Shown: positions 1 to 7,067, counted from the first letter of the stretch. The stretch: 18,178 nucleotides of DNA from Halovivax sp. (GCA_007119345.1 SKPV01000092.1:1-18178), one strand, 5' to 3'. Numbers and translations: made by a program. The notes: generated by a model from the letters alone, not told the origin.

Positions 1-787
1 AGAAGTCCCGGAAGATCTGGATGCCGCTGACGGGGAACGCCACCAGCATGAGGAAGTCGGGATCGTCGCCGAGGGCGCTCTCGAGTTCGGACGTGTACGA
101 CGACTGTTCCGGTTCGAACGGAACTTGTTCGATGACCTCGCCGCCGAGCTCCTCGAAGCCGTTCGTGAACTCGCCGGCGAGGGCCTGGCCGTACGCGTCG
201 TTCGTGTGCATCGCGGCCGCCGTCTCCCAGCCTTCGTCCTCGAAGGCGACCTCGGCCATCACGTTGCCCTGCAGCGCGTCGCTCGGCGCGGTCCGAAGGA
301 CGTAATTGCCGTCGAGCTCGGTGATCTCGGGTGCGGTACTCGCCGGCGAGATCATCACGACCTGTTCGGGGATCGCGACGCTCTGGGCCACCGGGATCGT
401 CACGTCGGAAGCGGCGGCGCCGGTGAACGACGGATAGCCGCCCGCCACGAGGTCCTCGGCCCGGGCGATTCCCGCCTCGGACTCCGTCTGACTGTCCTCG
501 CGCTGGACGTCGACGGTGACCGGACTCCCCTCGTCCGCCAGTTGACGGGCCGGGAGCTCCGCGGCGTCCGCGATCGGCGTCCCGAGTTCGCCGAGGTCGC
601 CGGTTTCCGGTTGCAAAATGCCGTGCATTACGTCCCGCTCGTCCGGGTCGGTCCCAGGTCCGTCGGGTGCGTCGTCGTCAACGTCGTCGCCGACGGCGTC
701 GTCGCCGCCGAGACAGCCGGCCATCGTCAGCGCACCCGCCGCACCGATTCCACCGAGCACCCTTCGTCTGCGTAGCTTCCGTGCCAT
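1..787 (-). CDS. Branched-chain amino acid-type ABC transporter substrate-binding lipoprotein (partial, C-terminus outside window)
   Basis: Reading the minus strand from the ATG at 787 gives an uninterrupted frame of 262 codons that leaves the window at base 1, so only the N-terminal part is present. The start is a Tat signal with four arginines (RRRRVLGG), a hydrophobic stretch and a lipobox ending LTMAGC, with the lipid-anchored Cys at residue 25; then an Asp-rich linker typical of haloarchaeal surface lipoproteins. The rest fits the Leu/Ile/Val-binding (periplasmic-binding 6) family: VMISPASTAPEIT, YVLRTAPSD, MHTNDAYGQ and PDFLMLVAF occur in the expected order. It should bind a ligand outside the membrane for a LivFGHM-type importer, whose genes would lie beyond the left edge. 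Substrate cannot be read from sequence; related proteins bind amino acids, amides or urea. An AT-rich box 20-28 bp upstream suggests a leaderless transcript. Confidence 0.9.
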   Translation of the reverse strand, partial: MARKLRRRRVLGGIGAAGALTMAGCLGGDDAVGDDVDDDAPDGPGTDPDERDVMHGILQPETGDLGELGTPIADAAELPARQLADEGSPVTVDVQREDSQTESEAGIARAEDLVAGGYPSFTGAAASDVTIPVAQSVAIPEQVVMISPASTAPEITELDGNYVLRTAPSDALQGNVMAEVAFEDEGWETAAAMHTNDAYGQALAGEFTNGFEELGGEVIEQVPFEPEQSSYTSELESALGDDPDFLMLVAFPVSGIQIFRDF

Positions 788-806
788 GGGATATCTTATT
801 GCGGTC

Positions 807-815
807 TATTATAAA
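807..815 (-). promoter_or_regulatory. TATA box of the substrate-binding protein gene
   Basis: On the minus strand the box reads TTTATAATA. Its centre is about 24 bp before the ATG at 787, which places the transcription start at or next to the start codon, the usual haloarchaeal leaderless arrangement. An 8-bp palindrome AAGTACTT (814-821) overlaps its upstream edge. Confidence 0.6.
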
Positions 816-857
816 GTACTTATGCGAAAAACTCGAACGGCCGGATATATATTATAA

Positions 858-868
858 CGATAGTATCG
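858..868. promoter_or_regulatory. 11-bp palindrome in divergent promoter region
   Basis: CGATA-G-TATCG is a perfect palindrome within an AT-rich island (845-866) of the 232-bp region between the divergent binding-protein and NSS transporter genes. It could be a regulator site serving one or both promoters. No regulator is identified and an 11-bp palindrome in AT-rich DNA may be chance. Confidence 0.25.
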
Positions 869-982
869 ACAGATCATATTCGAGCCCTTATCCCCCGGTC
901 GCGGCGCGGTCGGCGTCGGAACGACCGATCACTCCGGTGCTGAGACGGTCGAAGCCACGACGAATTGCGCTATCGTACGCTC

Positions 983-992
983 CTATTTACCT
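983..992 (+). promoter_or_regulatory. Possible promoter box of the NSS transporter gene
   Basis: The AT-rich stretch CTATTTACCT lies about 30-37 bp before the ATG at 1020. No Shine-Dalgarno sequence precedes that ATG, so a leaderless or very short-leader transcript fits. The box is weaker than that of the divergent gene. Confidence 0.4.
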
Positions 993-1019
993 TATCGGTG
1001 CTGATGGACCGAGCGACCA

Positions 1020-2393
1020 ATGGCGACCGGCGACATCGTTCGCGAGCAGTGGGCGACCAGGTTCGGCTTCATCCTGGCCGCCGTCGGTAGCGCCGTCGGG
1101 CTCGGGAATATCTGGCGGTTCCCGTTCCAGGTGGGTCAGGAAGGGGGCTCGGCATTTCTGCTCATGTACTTCTTTTTCATCCTGCTCATCGGGCTGCCAG
1201 CGATGCTGGTGGAGTTCACGGTCGGCCGTCGGACGGCGTTGAGCCCCATCGGAGCGTTGCGCGAGGTCGGCGGTGGGGCGTGGAAGTACGTCGGCGCACT
1301 GTTCGTCCTGATCGGCTTCGTCATCCTCTCGTACTACAGCGTCGTCGCCGGTTGGGTACTCCGATACTTCGTCGGGAGCTTCACCGGCGCCTACATGGAC
1401 GAACCGGGCGAGTACTTCCTCGACATCGCGACCGGACTTGACGCGGTCCTGTTCCACGCCGCATTCCTGGCGATCACCGTCGGAATCGTCGCCTTCGGCA
1501 TCCAGCGCGGGATCGAGCTCGCGGTCAAGCTGATGGTGCCCGCGATCATCGCGATCATGCTCGGGCTGGCGATCTACGCCGCGACCCTGGCCGAGGTCGG
1601 CGAAGCCTACTCCTACTACCTCTCGCCGGACGTCGAAGTGCTGCAGGACGACTGGCGGTCGATCGTCCCCGCCGCGGCCGGCCAGGCGTTTTTCACCCTC
1701 TCGCTCGGGATGGGCGTGATGATCACCTACGCCTCCTACCTCGGCGAAGATCGCAACCTCGCGGAGGACTCGGGGGTGATCATCGCGTTCGACACCGGGA
1801 TCGCGTTCCTGACGGGGCTCATCGTCTTCCCGATCCTGTTCGCCGCCGGGATCGGCGCGGCTGATCCGGGCGCCGGCGCCATCTTCGTCGCCCTCGCGGG
1901 CGCGTTCGCCGAGATCCAGGGCGGGACGATCATCGGCATCCTGTTCTTCGGGATGTTCGCGGTCGCCGCGCTCTCCTCGGCGATCAGCCTCCTCGAGGTC
2001 GTCGTCTCGAACGTGATCGACGAGTACGGTATCGACCGATCGACCGCCGCGACGGCGATCGGCGGCGGAATCTTCCTGCTCGGCGTGCCGGTGGCCCTCT
2101 TCGCGGATGCCAACAACGAGCCGATCATGGTCGACCTCTACGACATCCTCGCCGCGGAGATCCTGCTGGTCACCGGCGGCATCCTGCTGATGATCCTCGT
2201 CGGCTGGATCTACGCCGAACAGGCGCTCGACGAACTCCGAAAGGGGATCGGGGATCTCGGCGCGCTCGGCGAGGTCTGGATCTGGATGGTTCGCGTCCCG
2301 GTGATCGTGGTGCTGATCGTCTCGCTGTACCTGGCGGTCACCGGCTACTGGGCGTTCCTGACGACCGACTTCGCCGACTTCCTCGGGATGTAG
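1020..2393 (+). CDS. NSS-family sodium-dependent amino-acid transporter
   Basis: This 457-residue membrane protein belongs to the neurotransmitter:sodium symporter family (LeuT/MhsT-like, SLC6). Residues 23-35 read GSAVGLGNIWRFP, the hallmark of the unwound first transmembrane helix that holds sodium and the amino-acid substrate. Later segments fit the family: a TM6-like FFTLSLGMGVMITYASY, and about eleven to twelve hydrophobic helices over the family's usual length. It should couple sodium entry to uptake of an amino acid, with many family members preferring hydrophobic or aromatic ones. The start at 1020 gives the expected short N-terminal tail directly before helix 1. It is divergent from an amino-acid-type ABC binding protein. 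The exact substrate is not deducible here. The gene ends in TAG and is followed by a 310-bp gap. Confidence 0.93.
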   Translation: MATGDIVREQWATRFGFILAAVGSAVGLGNIWRFPFQVGQEGGSAFLLMYFFFILLIGLPAMLVEFTVGRRTALSPIGALREVGGGAWKYVGALFVLIGFVILSYYSVVAGWVLRYFVGSFTGAYMDEPGEYFLDIATGLDAVLFHAAFLAITVGIVAFGIQRGIELAVKLMVPAIIAIMLGLAIYAATLAEVGEAYSYYLSPDVEVLQDDWRSIVPAAAGQAFFTLSLGMGVMITYASYLGEDRNLAEDSGVIIAFDTGIAFLTGLIVFPILFAAGIGAADPGAGAIFVALAGAFAEIQGGTIIGILFFGMFAVAALSSAISLLEVVVSNVIDEYGIDRSTAATAIGGGIFLLGVPVALFADANNEPIMVDLYDILAAEILLVTGGILLMILVGWIYAEQALDELRKGIGDLGALGEVWIWMVRVPVIVVLIVSLYLAVTGYWAFLTTDFADFLGM

Positions 2394-2459
2394 GCGGTAG
2401 CCATCGACGACTCGCGCGGGCGCTCCGAGTCGCGTTCGCGCTCGACGGGAGCGGACGAG

Positions 2460-2543
2460 GTGACTCGCGTAGTTGACGCGGCAACTCGCGGAGTGGACGC
2501 CGCGATTCGTGAAGCGAGGGCGGCGACTCGTGACGCTGGTGCG
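2460..2543. repeat. Degenerate 21-bp tandem repeat, 4 copies
   Basis: Units start at 2460, 2481, 2502 and 2523, each resembling GTGACTCGCGTAGTTGACGCG; conserved positions include the ACTCGCG/ATTCGTG core and the closing GCG. The copies have diverged strongly, so the array is old compared with the near-perfect 37-bp array further on. Because 21 is a multiple of three, each frame reads it as a heptapeptide repeat (for example TRVVDAA, TRGVDAA), but no gene context supports translation. Confidence 0.6.
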
Positions 2544-2642
2544 GTTACCGGAGACCGCCCAGGTGGGCTGGAAACCGGCTCGCGATCGCCCTTCGATCGG
2601 TGCGTCGGCCAACCGCCGTTGGGCAGAATTGCTTCGTTGCAG

Positions 2643-2654
2643 AACGTTTTTTGG
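2643..2654 (+). promoter_or_regulatory. Possible promoter box of the pcc operon
   Basis: AACGTTTTTTGG is the only A/T-rich block in the 200 bp before pccB. It lies roughly 25-35 bp before the ATG at 2678 and 50-60 bp before pccB, so transcription may start near 2675-2680 and give a leader of about 25 nt. Confidence 0.4.
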
Positions 2655-2677
2655 CGCGGTAGTCGTTCGTTCCGATT

Positions 2678-2707
2678 ATGACTCGCCAGGGGAGGGCGCA
2701 CCCATGA
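2678..2707 (+). CDS. Candidate 9-residue leader peptide overlapping the pccB start
   Basis: ATG at 2678 opens a nine-codon frame (MTRQGRAHP) whose TGA stop (2705-2707) overlaps the pccB ATG (2704-2706) as ATGA. The pccB ribosome binding site lies inside this frame. If the transcript starts near 2678 the mini-frame could be translated leaderless and hand ribosomes to pccB. It may equally be chance; no other evidence supports it. Confidence 0.2.
   Translation: MTRQGRAHP
2691..2695 (+). promoter_or_regulatory. Shine-Dalgarno sequence deciding the pccB start
   Basis: GGAGG, within AGGGGAGGG, matches the anti-Shine-Dalgarno end of archaeal 16S rRNA and ends 8 nt before the ATG at 2704. It argues against the much longer upstream in-frame extension. 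Confidence 0.6.
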
Positions 2708-4254
2708 CGATGGAAGAGCGGATCGAGGAGCTGGAGGAGTTGCGAGCGGAGGCGCTCGTCGGCGGCGGCGAGGAGCGCATCGAGCGCCAGCACGAGAAGG
2801 GGAAGATGACCGCGCGCGAGCGGATCGACTACTTCCTCGACGACGGCACGTTCACGGAGTTCGACCAGCTGCGCACCCACCAGACCAACCAGTTCGGGAT
2901 GGAAGAGCGCAAGATCCCGGGCGACGGCGTCGTGACGGGGTACGGCGAGGTCGACGGACGGACGGTGTTCGTGTTCGCCCACGATTTCACCGTCTTCGGC
3001 GGCTCCCTCGGCGAGGTGTTCGCCGAGAAGGTCTGCAAGGTGATGGACCAGGCGATGGAGGTCGGCGCGCCGGTCGTCGGCCTCAACGACTCCGCCGGTG
3101 CGCGCATTCAGGAGGGCGTGAAGTCGCTGGCCGGCTTCACCGAGATCTTCCGACGAAACCAGGAGGCCAGCGGGGTGATTCCACAGATCTCGGCCATCAT
3201 GGGGCCGTGCGCGGGCGGCGCGGTCTACTCTCCGTCCATCACCGACTTCATCTTCATGGTCCGGGAGACGAGCCACATGTACATTACGGGCCCCGGGGTG
3301 ACCAAGACCGTCACCGGCGAGGACGTCACGCACGAAGAGCTCGGCGGCGCGTCGACGCACGCCGGCAAGACCGGGGTCGCGGAGTTCGCCTGCGACTCCG
3401 AGGAACGGGCGCTCGACGACATCAAGCGGCTGCTCTCGTACTTGCCGTCGAACAACGTCGAGGACCCGCCGCGGGTCGATCCGTGGGACGACCCCGACCG
3501 CCGCGACGATGCGCTCGAGGACATCGTTCCGCCGAGTCCCCAGAAGCCCTACGACATGACGGACGTCATCGGGTCGGTCGTCGACGAGGGCTCGTACTTC
3601 GAGGTGGCCGAGAACTTCGCCCAGAACATCGTCGTCGGCTTCGCCCGCCTCGACGGTCGCTCCGTCGGGATCGTCGCCAACCAGCCCCGGGTCAACGCCG
3701 GAACCCTCACCGTCGACGCGTCGATGAAGGGTTCGCGGTTCGTCCGCTTTTGTGACGCGTTCAACGTCCCGATCGTCACGTTCGTCGACGTGCCAGGCTA
3801 CATGCCCGGCACCGACCAGGAGCACCGCGGCATCATCCGCCACGGCGCGAAGCTCCTCTACGCCTACGCCGAGGCGACGGTTCCGCTGCTGACGGTCGTC
3901 ACCCGCAAGGCCTACGGCGGCGCCTACTGCGTGATGGCCTCGAAGAACCTCGGCGCGGACATCAACTACGCCTGGCCGACCGCGGAGATCGCCGTCATGG
4001 GTCCCCAGGGCGCCGTGAACATCCTCTATCGCAAGGAGCTCGCGGAGGCCGAGAACCCGGACGAACTCCGCGACGAGCTCATCGAGGAGTACCGAGAGGA
4101 GTTCGCCAACCCCTACACGGCGACGGACAAGGGCTTCCTCGACGACGTCATCCTCCCGACCGAAACCCGACCGCGACTGATCGACGACCTCGAGATGCTG
4201 GAGACGAAGCGCGAGGACAATCCGGACAAGAAACACGGCAACATCCCGCTCTGA
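2704..4254 (+). CDS. pccB: Propionyl-CoA/acyl-CoA carboxylase, carboxyltransferase (beta) subunit PccB
   Basis: This 516-residue protein is the carboxyltransferase subunit that moves CO2 from carboxybiotin to propionyl-CoA (or acetyl-CoA), giving methylmalonyl-CoA (or malonyl-CoA). The N-half crotonase-like domain shows LNDSAGARIQEG (from residue 127) and GPCAGGAVYSPSITDF (from 167), the glycine-rich loops forming the CoA-binding oxyanion hole. ITGPGVTKTVTGEDVTHEELGG follows the family exactly. The C-half carries FVDVPGYMPGTDQEHRGIIRHGAK, YGGAYCVMASK and YAWPTAEIAVMGPQGAV for the biotin side. The start at 2704 is chosen for its ribosome binding site and because upstream codons are repeat-like. 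One base separates its stop from pccX, and pccA follows, the haloarchaeal pccB-pccX-pccA order. Substrate preference between propionyl- and acetyl-CoA is not certain from sequence. Confidence 0.95.
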   Translation: MTMEERIEELEELRAEALVGGGEERIERQHEKGKMTARERIDYFLDDGTFTEFDQLRTHQTNQFGMEERKIPGDGVVTGYGEVDGRTVFVFAHDFTVFGGSLGEVFAEKVCKVMDQAMEVGAPVVGLNDSAGARIQEGVKSLAGFTEIFRRNQEASGVIPQISAIMGPCAGGAVYSPSITDFIFMVRETSHMYITGPGVTKTVTGEDVTHEELGGASTHAGKTGVAEFACDSEERALDDIKRLLSYLPSNNVEDPPRVDPWDDPDRRDDALEDIVPPSPQKPYDMTDVIGSVVDEGSYFEVAENFAQNIVVGFARLDGRSVGIVANQPRVNAGTLTVDASMKGSRFVRFCDAFNVPIVTFVDVPGYMPGTDQEHRGIIRHGAKLLYAYAEATVPLLTVVTRKAYGGAYCVMASKNLGADINYAWPTAEIAVMGPQGAVNILYRKELAEAENPDELRDELIEEYREEFANPYTATDKGFLDDVILPTETRPRLIDDLEMLETKREDNPDKKHGNIPL

Positions 4255-4255
4255 G

Positions 4256-4633
4256 ATGGCGGGCGAAGATCGCGACCGGACGGACGAGACGCCCGAGCCC
4301 GACGGCGGCGTCGCGACCGAGCGCGCCGGGAGCGCCGGCGATCGCGAGCGCGCCGACGTCCCTGACGAACTCCTTCCCGCCGACGCCACCCTCCTCGTCC
4401 CCGAGGACGCGACCGAGGAGGAGGCGGCCGCCATCGTCGTCGCCATCGGCGCCCACATTCGGGATCGAGAACTCGCCGCCGCGGCGGCCGCGGCCGAGGC
4501 GGAAGAGCGCTGGGAAGGCAACCGCTGGACGTTCGCCGGTCGGGTCCGCGCCCAGCAACGACGGTTCGCGCGAGTGCCGACGACCGCGCCGACCGATCCG
4601 TGGACGGCCGCCGGGCGGACGGACCGGTTCTGA
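4256..4633 (+). CDS. pccX: Small third subunit of propionyl-CoA carboxylase, PccX
   Basis: This 125-residue, very acidic protein starts one base after the pccB stop, so the two are surely co-translated. In Haloferax mediterranei a small protein in this position, PccX, is needed for carboxylase activity. Residues 1-40 look disordered (Asp/Glu/Arg/Ala). The core, PEDATEEEAAAIVVAIGAHI then an Ala/Glu helix, RWEGNRWTFAGRVR and finally PTDPWTAAGRTDRF, resembles the actinobacterial acyl-CoA carboxylase epsilon subunit (AccE/PccE), which has a PT-EE-AA-helix, a basic middle and a C-terminal W-x-x-(A/S)-(G/S)-R. That comparison is mine and by eye. The last ten codons and stop (4601-4633) form the first copy of a 37-bp tandem repeat that continues downstream. 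Confidence 0.85.
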   Translation: MAGEDRDRTDETPEPDGGVATERAGSAGDRERADVPDELLPADATLLVPEDATEEEAAAIVVAIGAHIRDRELAAAAAAAEAEERWEGNRWTFAGRVRAQQRRFARVPTTAPTDPWTAAGRTDRF

Positions 4634-4748
4634 GGGGTGGACGGCCGCCGGACGGACGGACCGGTTCTGAGGGGTGGACGGCCGCCGGACGGACGGACCG
4701 GTTCTGAGGGGTGGACGGCCGCCGGACGGACGGACCGGTTCTGAGGGC
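4601..4748. repeat. 37-bp tandem repeat, 4 copies, founded on the 3' end of pccX
   Basis: Units begin at 4601, 4638, 4675 and 4712 with TGGACGGCCGCCGG and contain CGGACCGGTTCTGAGGGG. Copies 2 and 3 are identical; copy 1 differs by one base (G for A at unit position 15) and copy 4 only in its last base. Copy 1 encodes the final residues WTAAGRTDRF and stop of pccX, so the array is a fresh expansion of the gene end. The period is not a multiple of three. It is followed by the palindrome GCGGAC-G-GTCCGC (4747-4759). Confidence 0.95.
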
Positions 4749-4837
4749 GGACGGTCCGCACGTCGCGACCGACCCGACCCTGCGCGCTCGCCGCTCCGTC
4801 AATGCGCCCCGACGCTCGGGTTGACGGCACCGGTTGC

Positions 4838-4850
4838 GAAAAAGTAAGGT
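4838..4850 (+). promoter_or_regulatory. Possible separate promoter box of pccA
   Basis: GAAAAAGTAAGGT is an A-rich block about 28-40 bp before the pccA ATG, inside the 244-bp gap that contains the 37-bp array. It could let pccA be transcribed on its own. It is not a close match to a haloarchaeal TATA consensus, and read-through from pccBX is also possible. Confidence 0.35.
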
Positions 4851-4877
4851 AGCCCCTCGCTGACGCTTACACCAGGA

Positions 4878-6719
4878 ATGTTCCGGAAGGTTCTCGTGGC
4901 GAACCGCGGAGAGATCGCCGTCCGCGTGGTGCGGGCGTGCGAGGAGTTGAACGTCGGGACCGTCGCCGTGTACTCGGACGCCGACAAGAACTCGGGTCAC
5001 GTCCGCCACGCCGACGAGGCGTACAACGTGGGACCGGCGCGTGCGGCCGACTCGTACCTCGATCACGACGCCGTCATCGAGGCCGCCCGAAAGGCCGACG
5101 CGGACGCGATTCATCCGGGGTACGGCTTCCTCGCGGAGAACGCGTCCTTCGCCCGGAACGTCGAGGAGGCCGAGGGAATCACCTGGATCGGCCCGTCGAG
5201 CGACGCCATGGAGTCGCTGGGAGAGAAGACGAAGGCCCGGAAGATCATGGCCGAGGCGGACGTCCCGATCGTCCCGGGGACGACGGACCCCGTGACCGAA
5301 CCCGAGGAGATCACCGACTTCGCCGACGAGCACGGCTACCCGGTCGCGATCAAGGCCGAAGGGGGCGGCGGCGGACGCGGGATGAAGGTCGTCGAGGCCG
5401 AGAGCGAAGTCGAAGCGCAACTCGAGAGCGCCCGGCGGGAAGGTGAGGCCTACTTCGACAACGACTCGGTCTACCTCGAGCGGTACCTGGAGAACCCGCG
5501 CCACATCGAGGTCCAGATCGTCGCCGACGAGCACGGCAACGTCCGCCACCTCGGCGAGCGGGACTGTTCGCTACAGCGCCGACACCAGAAGGTCATCGAG
5601 GAGGGACCGTCGCCGGCGCTGACCGACGAGCTCCGGGAGAAGATCGGCGAAGCCGCTCGCCGCGGCGTCGCGGCGGCCGACTACACCAACGCTGGAACCG
5701 TCGAGTTCCTCGTCGAGGAGGACCTCGATCGGGACGGTCTCCTCGACCCGGACGCGAACTTCTACTTCCTCGAGGTGAACACGCGGATCCAGGTCGAGCA
5801 CTGCGTCACCGAGGAGATCACCGGTCTGGATATCGTCAAGCGCCAGATCCGGGTCGCCGCCGGCGAGGAACTGGACTTCGCACAGGACGACGTCGAGATC
5901 GACGGCCACGCGATGGAGTTCCGGATCAACGCCGAGAACGCGGCGAAGGACTTCCAGCCCGCGACCGGCGGGAAGCTGACCACGTACGACCCGCCCGGCG
6001 GACTCGGCGTCAGACTCGACGACGCGCTGCGCCAGGGCGACGAACTCGTCACCGACTACGACTCGATGATCGCGAAGCTGATCGTCTGGGGCGAGGATCG
6101 CGAGGAGTGCATCGAACGGTCGCTCCGGGCGCTCCGGGAGTACGAGATCGAGGGCATCACGACGATCATTCCGTTCCACCGGCTGATGCTCTCCGACGAG
6201 CGATTCGTCGAGGGGACCCACACGACGAAGTACCTCGACGAGGAGCTGGACAGGAGTCGGATCGAACAGGCCCAGGACCAGTGGGGCCCAGCCGACGGGG
6301 CCGCGACCGCCGCGGACGACGAGGAGGTCGTCGAGCGGGAGTTCACCGTCGAGGTCAACGGCAAGCGCTTCGAGGTCGAACTCGAAGAACGGGGCGCGCC
6401 CGCCATCCCGACGGGCCAGGGCGCTTCGGCGTCCGGGTCGTCCGGCCCGCAACACCGCTCCGCGGCCGACGAACCCGACGACGCCGCCGCGGCGGCCGCC
6501 GGCGACGGCGAGTCGGTCACCGCCGAGATGCAGGGGACGATCCTCTCGATCGAAGTCGCGGAAGGCGACGAGGTCTCTCCCGGCGACGTCGTGGTGGTCC
6601 TCGAGGCGATGAAGATGGAAAACGACATCGTCGCTTCGGCGGGCGGGACGGTGAGCGAGATTCCCATCAGCGAAGGCGAGAGCGTCGACATGGGCGACAC
6701 GCTGGTCGTTCTGGAGTGA
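4878..6719 (+). CDS. pccA: Biotin carboxylase/biotin carboxyl carrier (alpha) subunit PccA
   Basis: This 613-residue protein fuses biotin carboxylase and the biotin carrier of propionyl-/acyl-CoA carboxylase; it uses ATP and bicarbonate to carboxylate its own biotin. The carboxylase part opens with MFRKVLVANRGEIAVRVVRA, then HPGYGFLAEN (79-88), the ATP-grasp glycine loop KAEGGGGGRGMK (159-170), ERDCSLQRRHQKVIEEGPSP (227-246) and NTRIQVEHCVTEE (301-313). An Ala/Asp-rich linker near 520-545 leads to the carrier domain, with VVVLEAMKMEND placing the biotinylated lysine at residue 579. Position 309, usually Pro or Thr after VEH, is Cys here. The start sits at the usual place for the family. Unlike the tightly packed pccB-pccX pair it is separated by 244 bp. 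It needs a biotin protein ligase encoded elsewhere. Confidence 0.96.
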   Translation: MFRKVLVANRGEIAVRVVRACEELNVGTVAVYSDADKNSGHVRHADEAYNVGPARAADSYLDHDAVIEAARKADADAIHPGYGFLAENASFARNVEEAEGITWIGPSSDAMESLGEKTKARKIMAEADVPIVPGTTDPVTEPEEITDFADEHGYPVAIKAEGGGGGRGMKVVEAESEVEAQLESARREGEAYFDNDSVYLERYLENPRHIEVQIVADEHGNVRHLGERDCSLQRRHQKVIEEGPSPALTDELREKIGEAARRGVAAADYTNAGTVEFLVEEDLDRDGLLDPDANFYFLEVNTRIQVEHCVTEEITGLDIVKRQIRVAAGEELDFAQDDVEIDGHAMEFRINAENAAKDFQPATGGKLTTYDPPGGLGVRLDDALRQGDELVTDYDSMIAKLIVWGEDREECIERSLRALREYEIEGITTIIPFHRLMLSDERFVEGTHTTKYLDEELDRSRIEQAQDQWGPADGAATAADDEEVVEREFTVEVNGKRFEVELEERGAPAIPTGQGASASGSSGPQHRSAADEPDDAAAAAAGDGESVTAEMQGTILSIEVAEGDEVSPGDVVVVLEAMKMENDIVASAGGTVSEIPISEGESVDMGDTLVVLE

Positions 6720-6736
6720 CGGCGACCGTCGCGTCA
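6717..6736 (+). terminator. Weak hairpin over the pccA stop codon
   Basis: TGACG and CGTCA arms, with one bulged G and an inner CG/CG pair, enclose a 5-nt loop. The left arm includes the stop codon. No T-run follows, so a role in termination is doubtful. Confidence 0.15.
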
Positions 6737-7067
6737 CCGCTCCGCGCTATCGAAGACGTGCGGTTCGAACGCGAGTGATCCGACCTTCGGGTTACCGGCA
6801 CCGTTTCGTCGACTGTCGGCCGGCCCCCGAGCGACGTCGGCTTGCGCCCCGCCACATCCGCTCGCAGACGCGACTGGATCGCCGGGGACGTCGGCCTGCG
6901 CGTCACCGCATCCGTTCGTAAACGCGACCGGATCGCGAGCGACCGGCTCGCTTCGCCCGGCACCTTCCCCTGGCGGTAGGCCGCTGTGAGAGGACGGCTC
7001 GCCGCGGCGGAGCTCGCGAACGTGTTCGCCGTGAACTACTGGTCGGATCCGACGAAAGTCCCGACCG
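6720..7067. other. Intergenic region after pccA
   Basis: No convincing gene in 348 bp. The main content is a two-copy 54-bp direct repeat (6833-6940). Open frames across it are Arg/Ser/Thr-rich by-products of the high GC content. Confidence 0.6.
6833..6940. repeat. 54-bp direct repeat, 2 diverged copies
   Basis: Copies start at 6833 and 6887, both with GACGTCGGC(T/C)TGCGC, and continue collinearly through ATCCG(C/T)TCG(C/T)A(G/A)ACGCGAC and GGATCGC without gaps. About four fifths of the positions agree. No coding context is apparent. Confidence 0.6.

Larger units (their letters stand above)
2394..2703. other. Intergenic region between the NSS gene and pccB
   Basis: No convincing gene. It contains a degenerate 21-bp tandem array (2460-2543), a T-rich promoter-like box (about 2643-2654) and a short leader with a strong ribosome binding site before pccB. 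Open frames here on both strands are Arg/Ala/Thr-rich and follow the repeat. Confidence 0.6.

Noticed and set aside
987..2612. 541-codon open frame on the minus strand opposite the NSS transporter
   Set aside because: The protein is Arg/Asp/Glu/His-rich with no recognisable domain, and the plus strand encodes a clear membrane transporter. It is a GC-driven shadow frame.
2473..2703. 77-codon N-terminal extension of pccB
   Set aside because: The codons come from the degenerate repeat and promoter region, no homologue has such an extension, and a good ribosome binding site supports the start at 2704.
4601..4748. CRISPR-like reading of the repeat arrays
   Set aside because: Units abut directly with no unique spacers, the other arrays behave the same way, and no cas genes are present.
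2545..4830. 761-codon open frame on the minus strand opposite pccB and pccX
   Set aside because: It only translates the complement of real genes and of the 37-bp array, which yields repetitive Arg/Pro/Ser sequence; no domain is visible.
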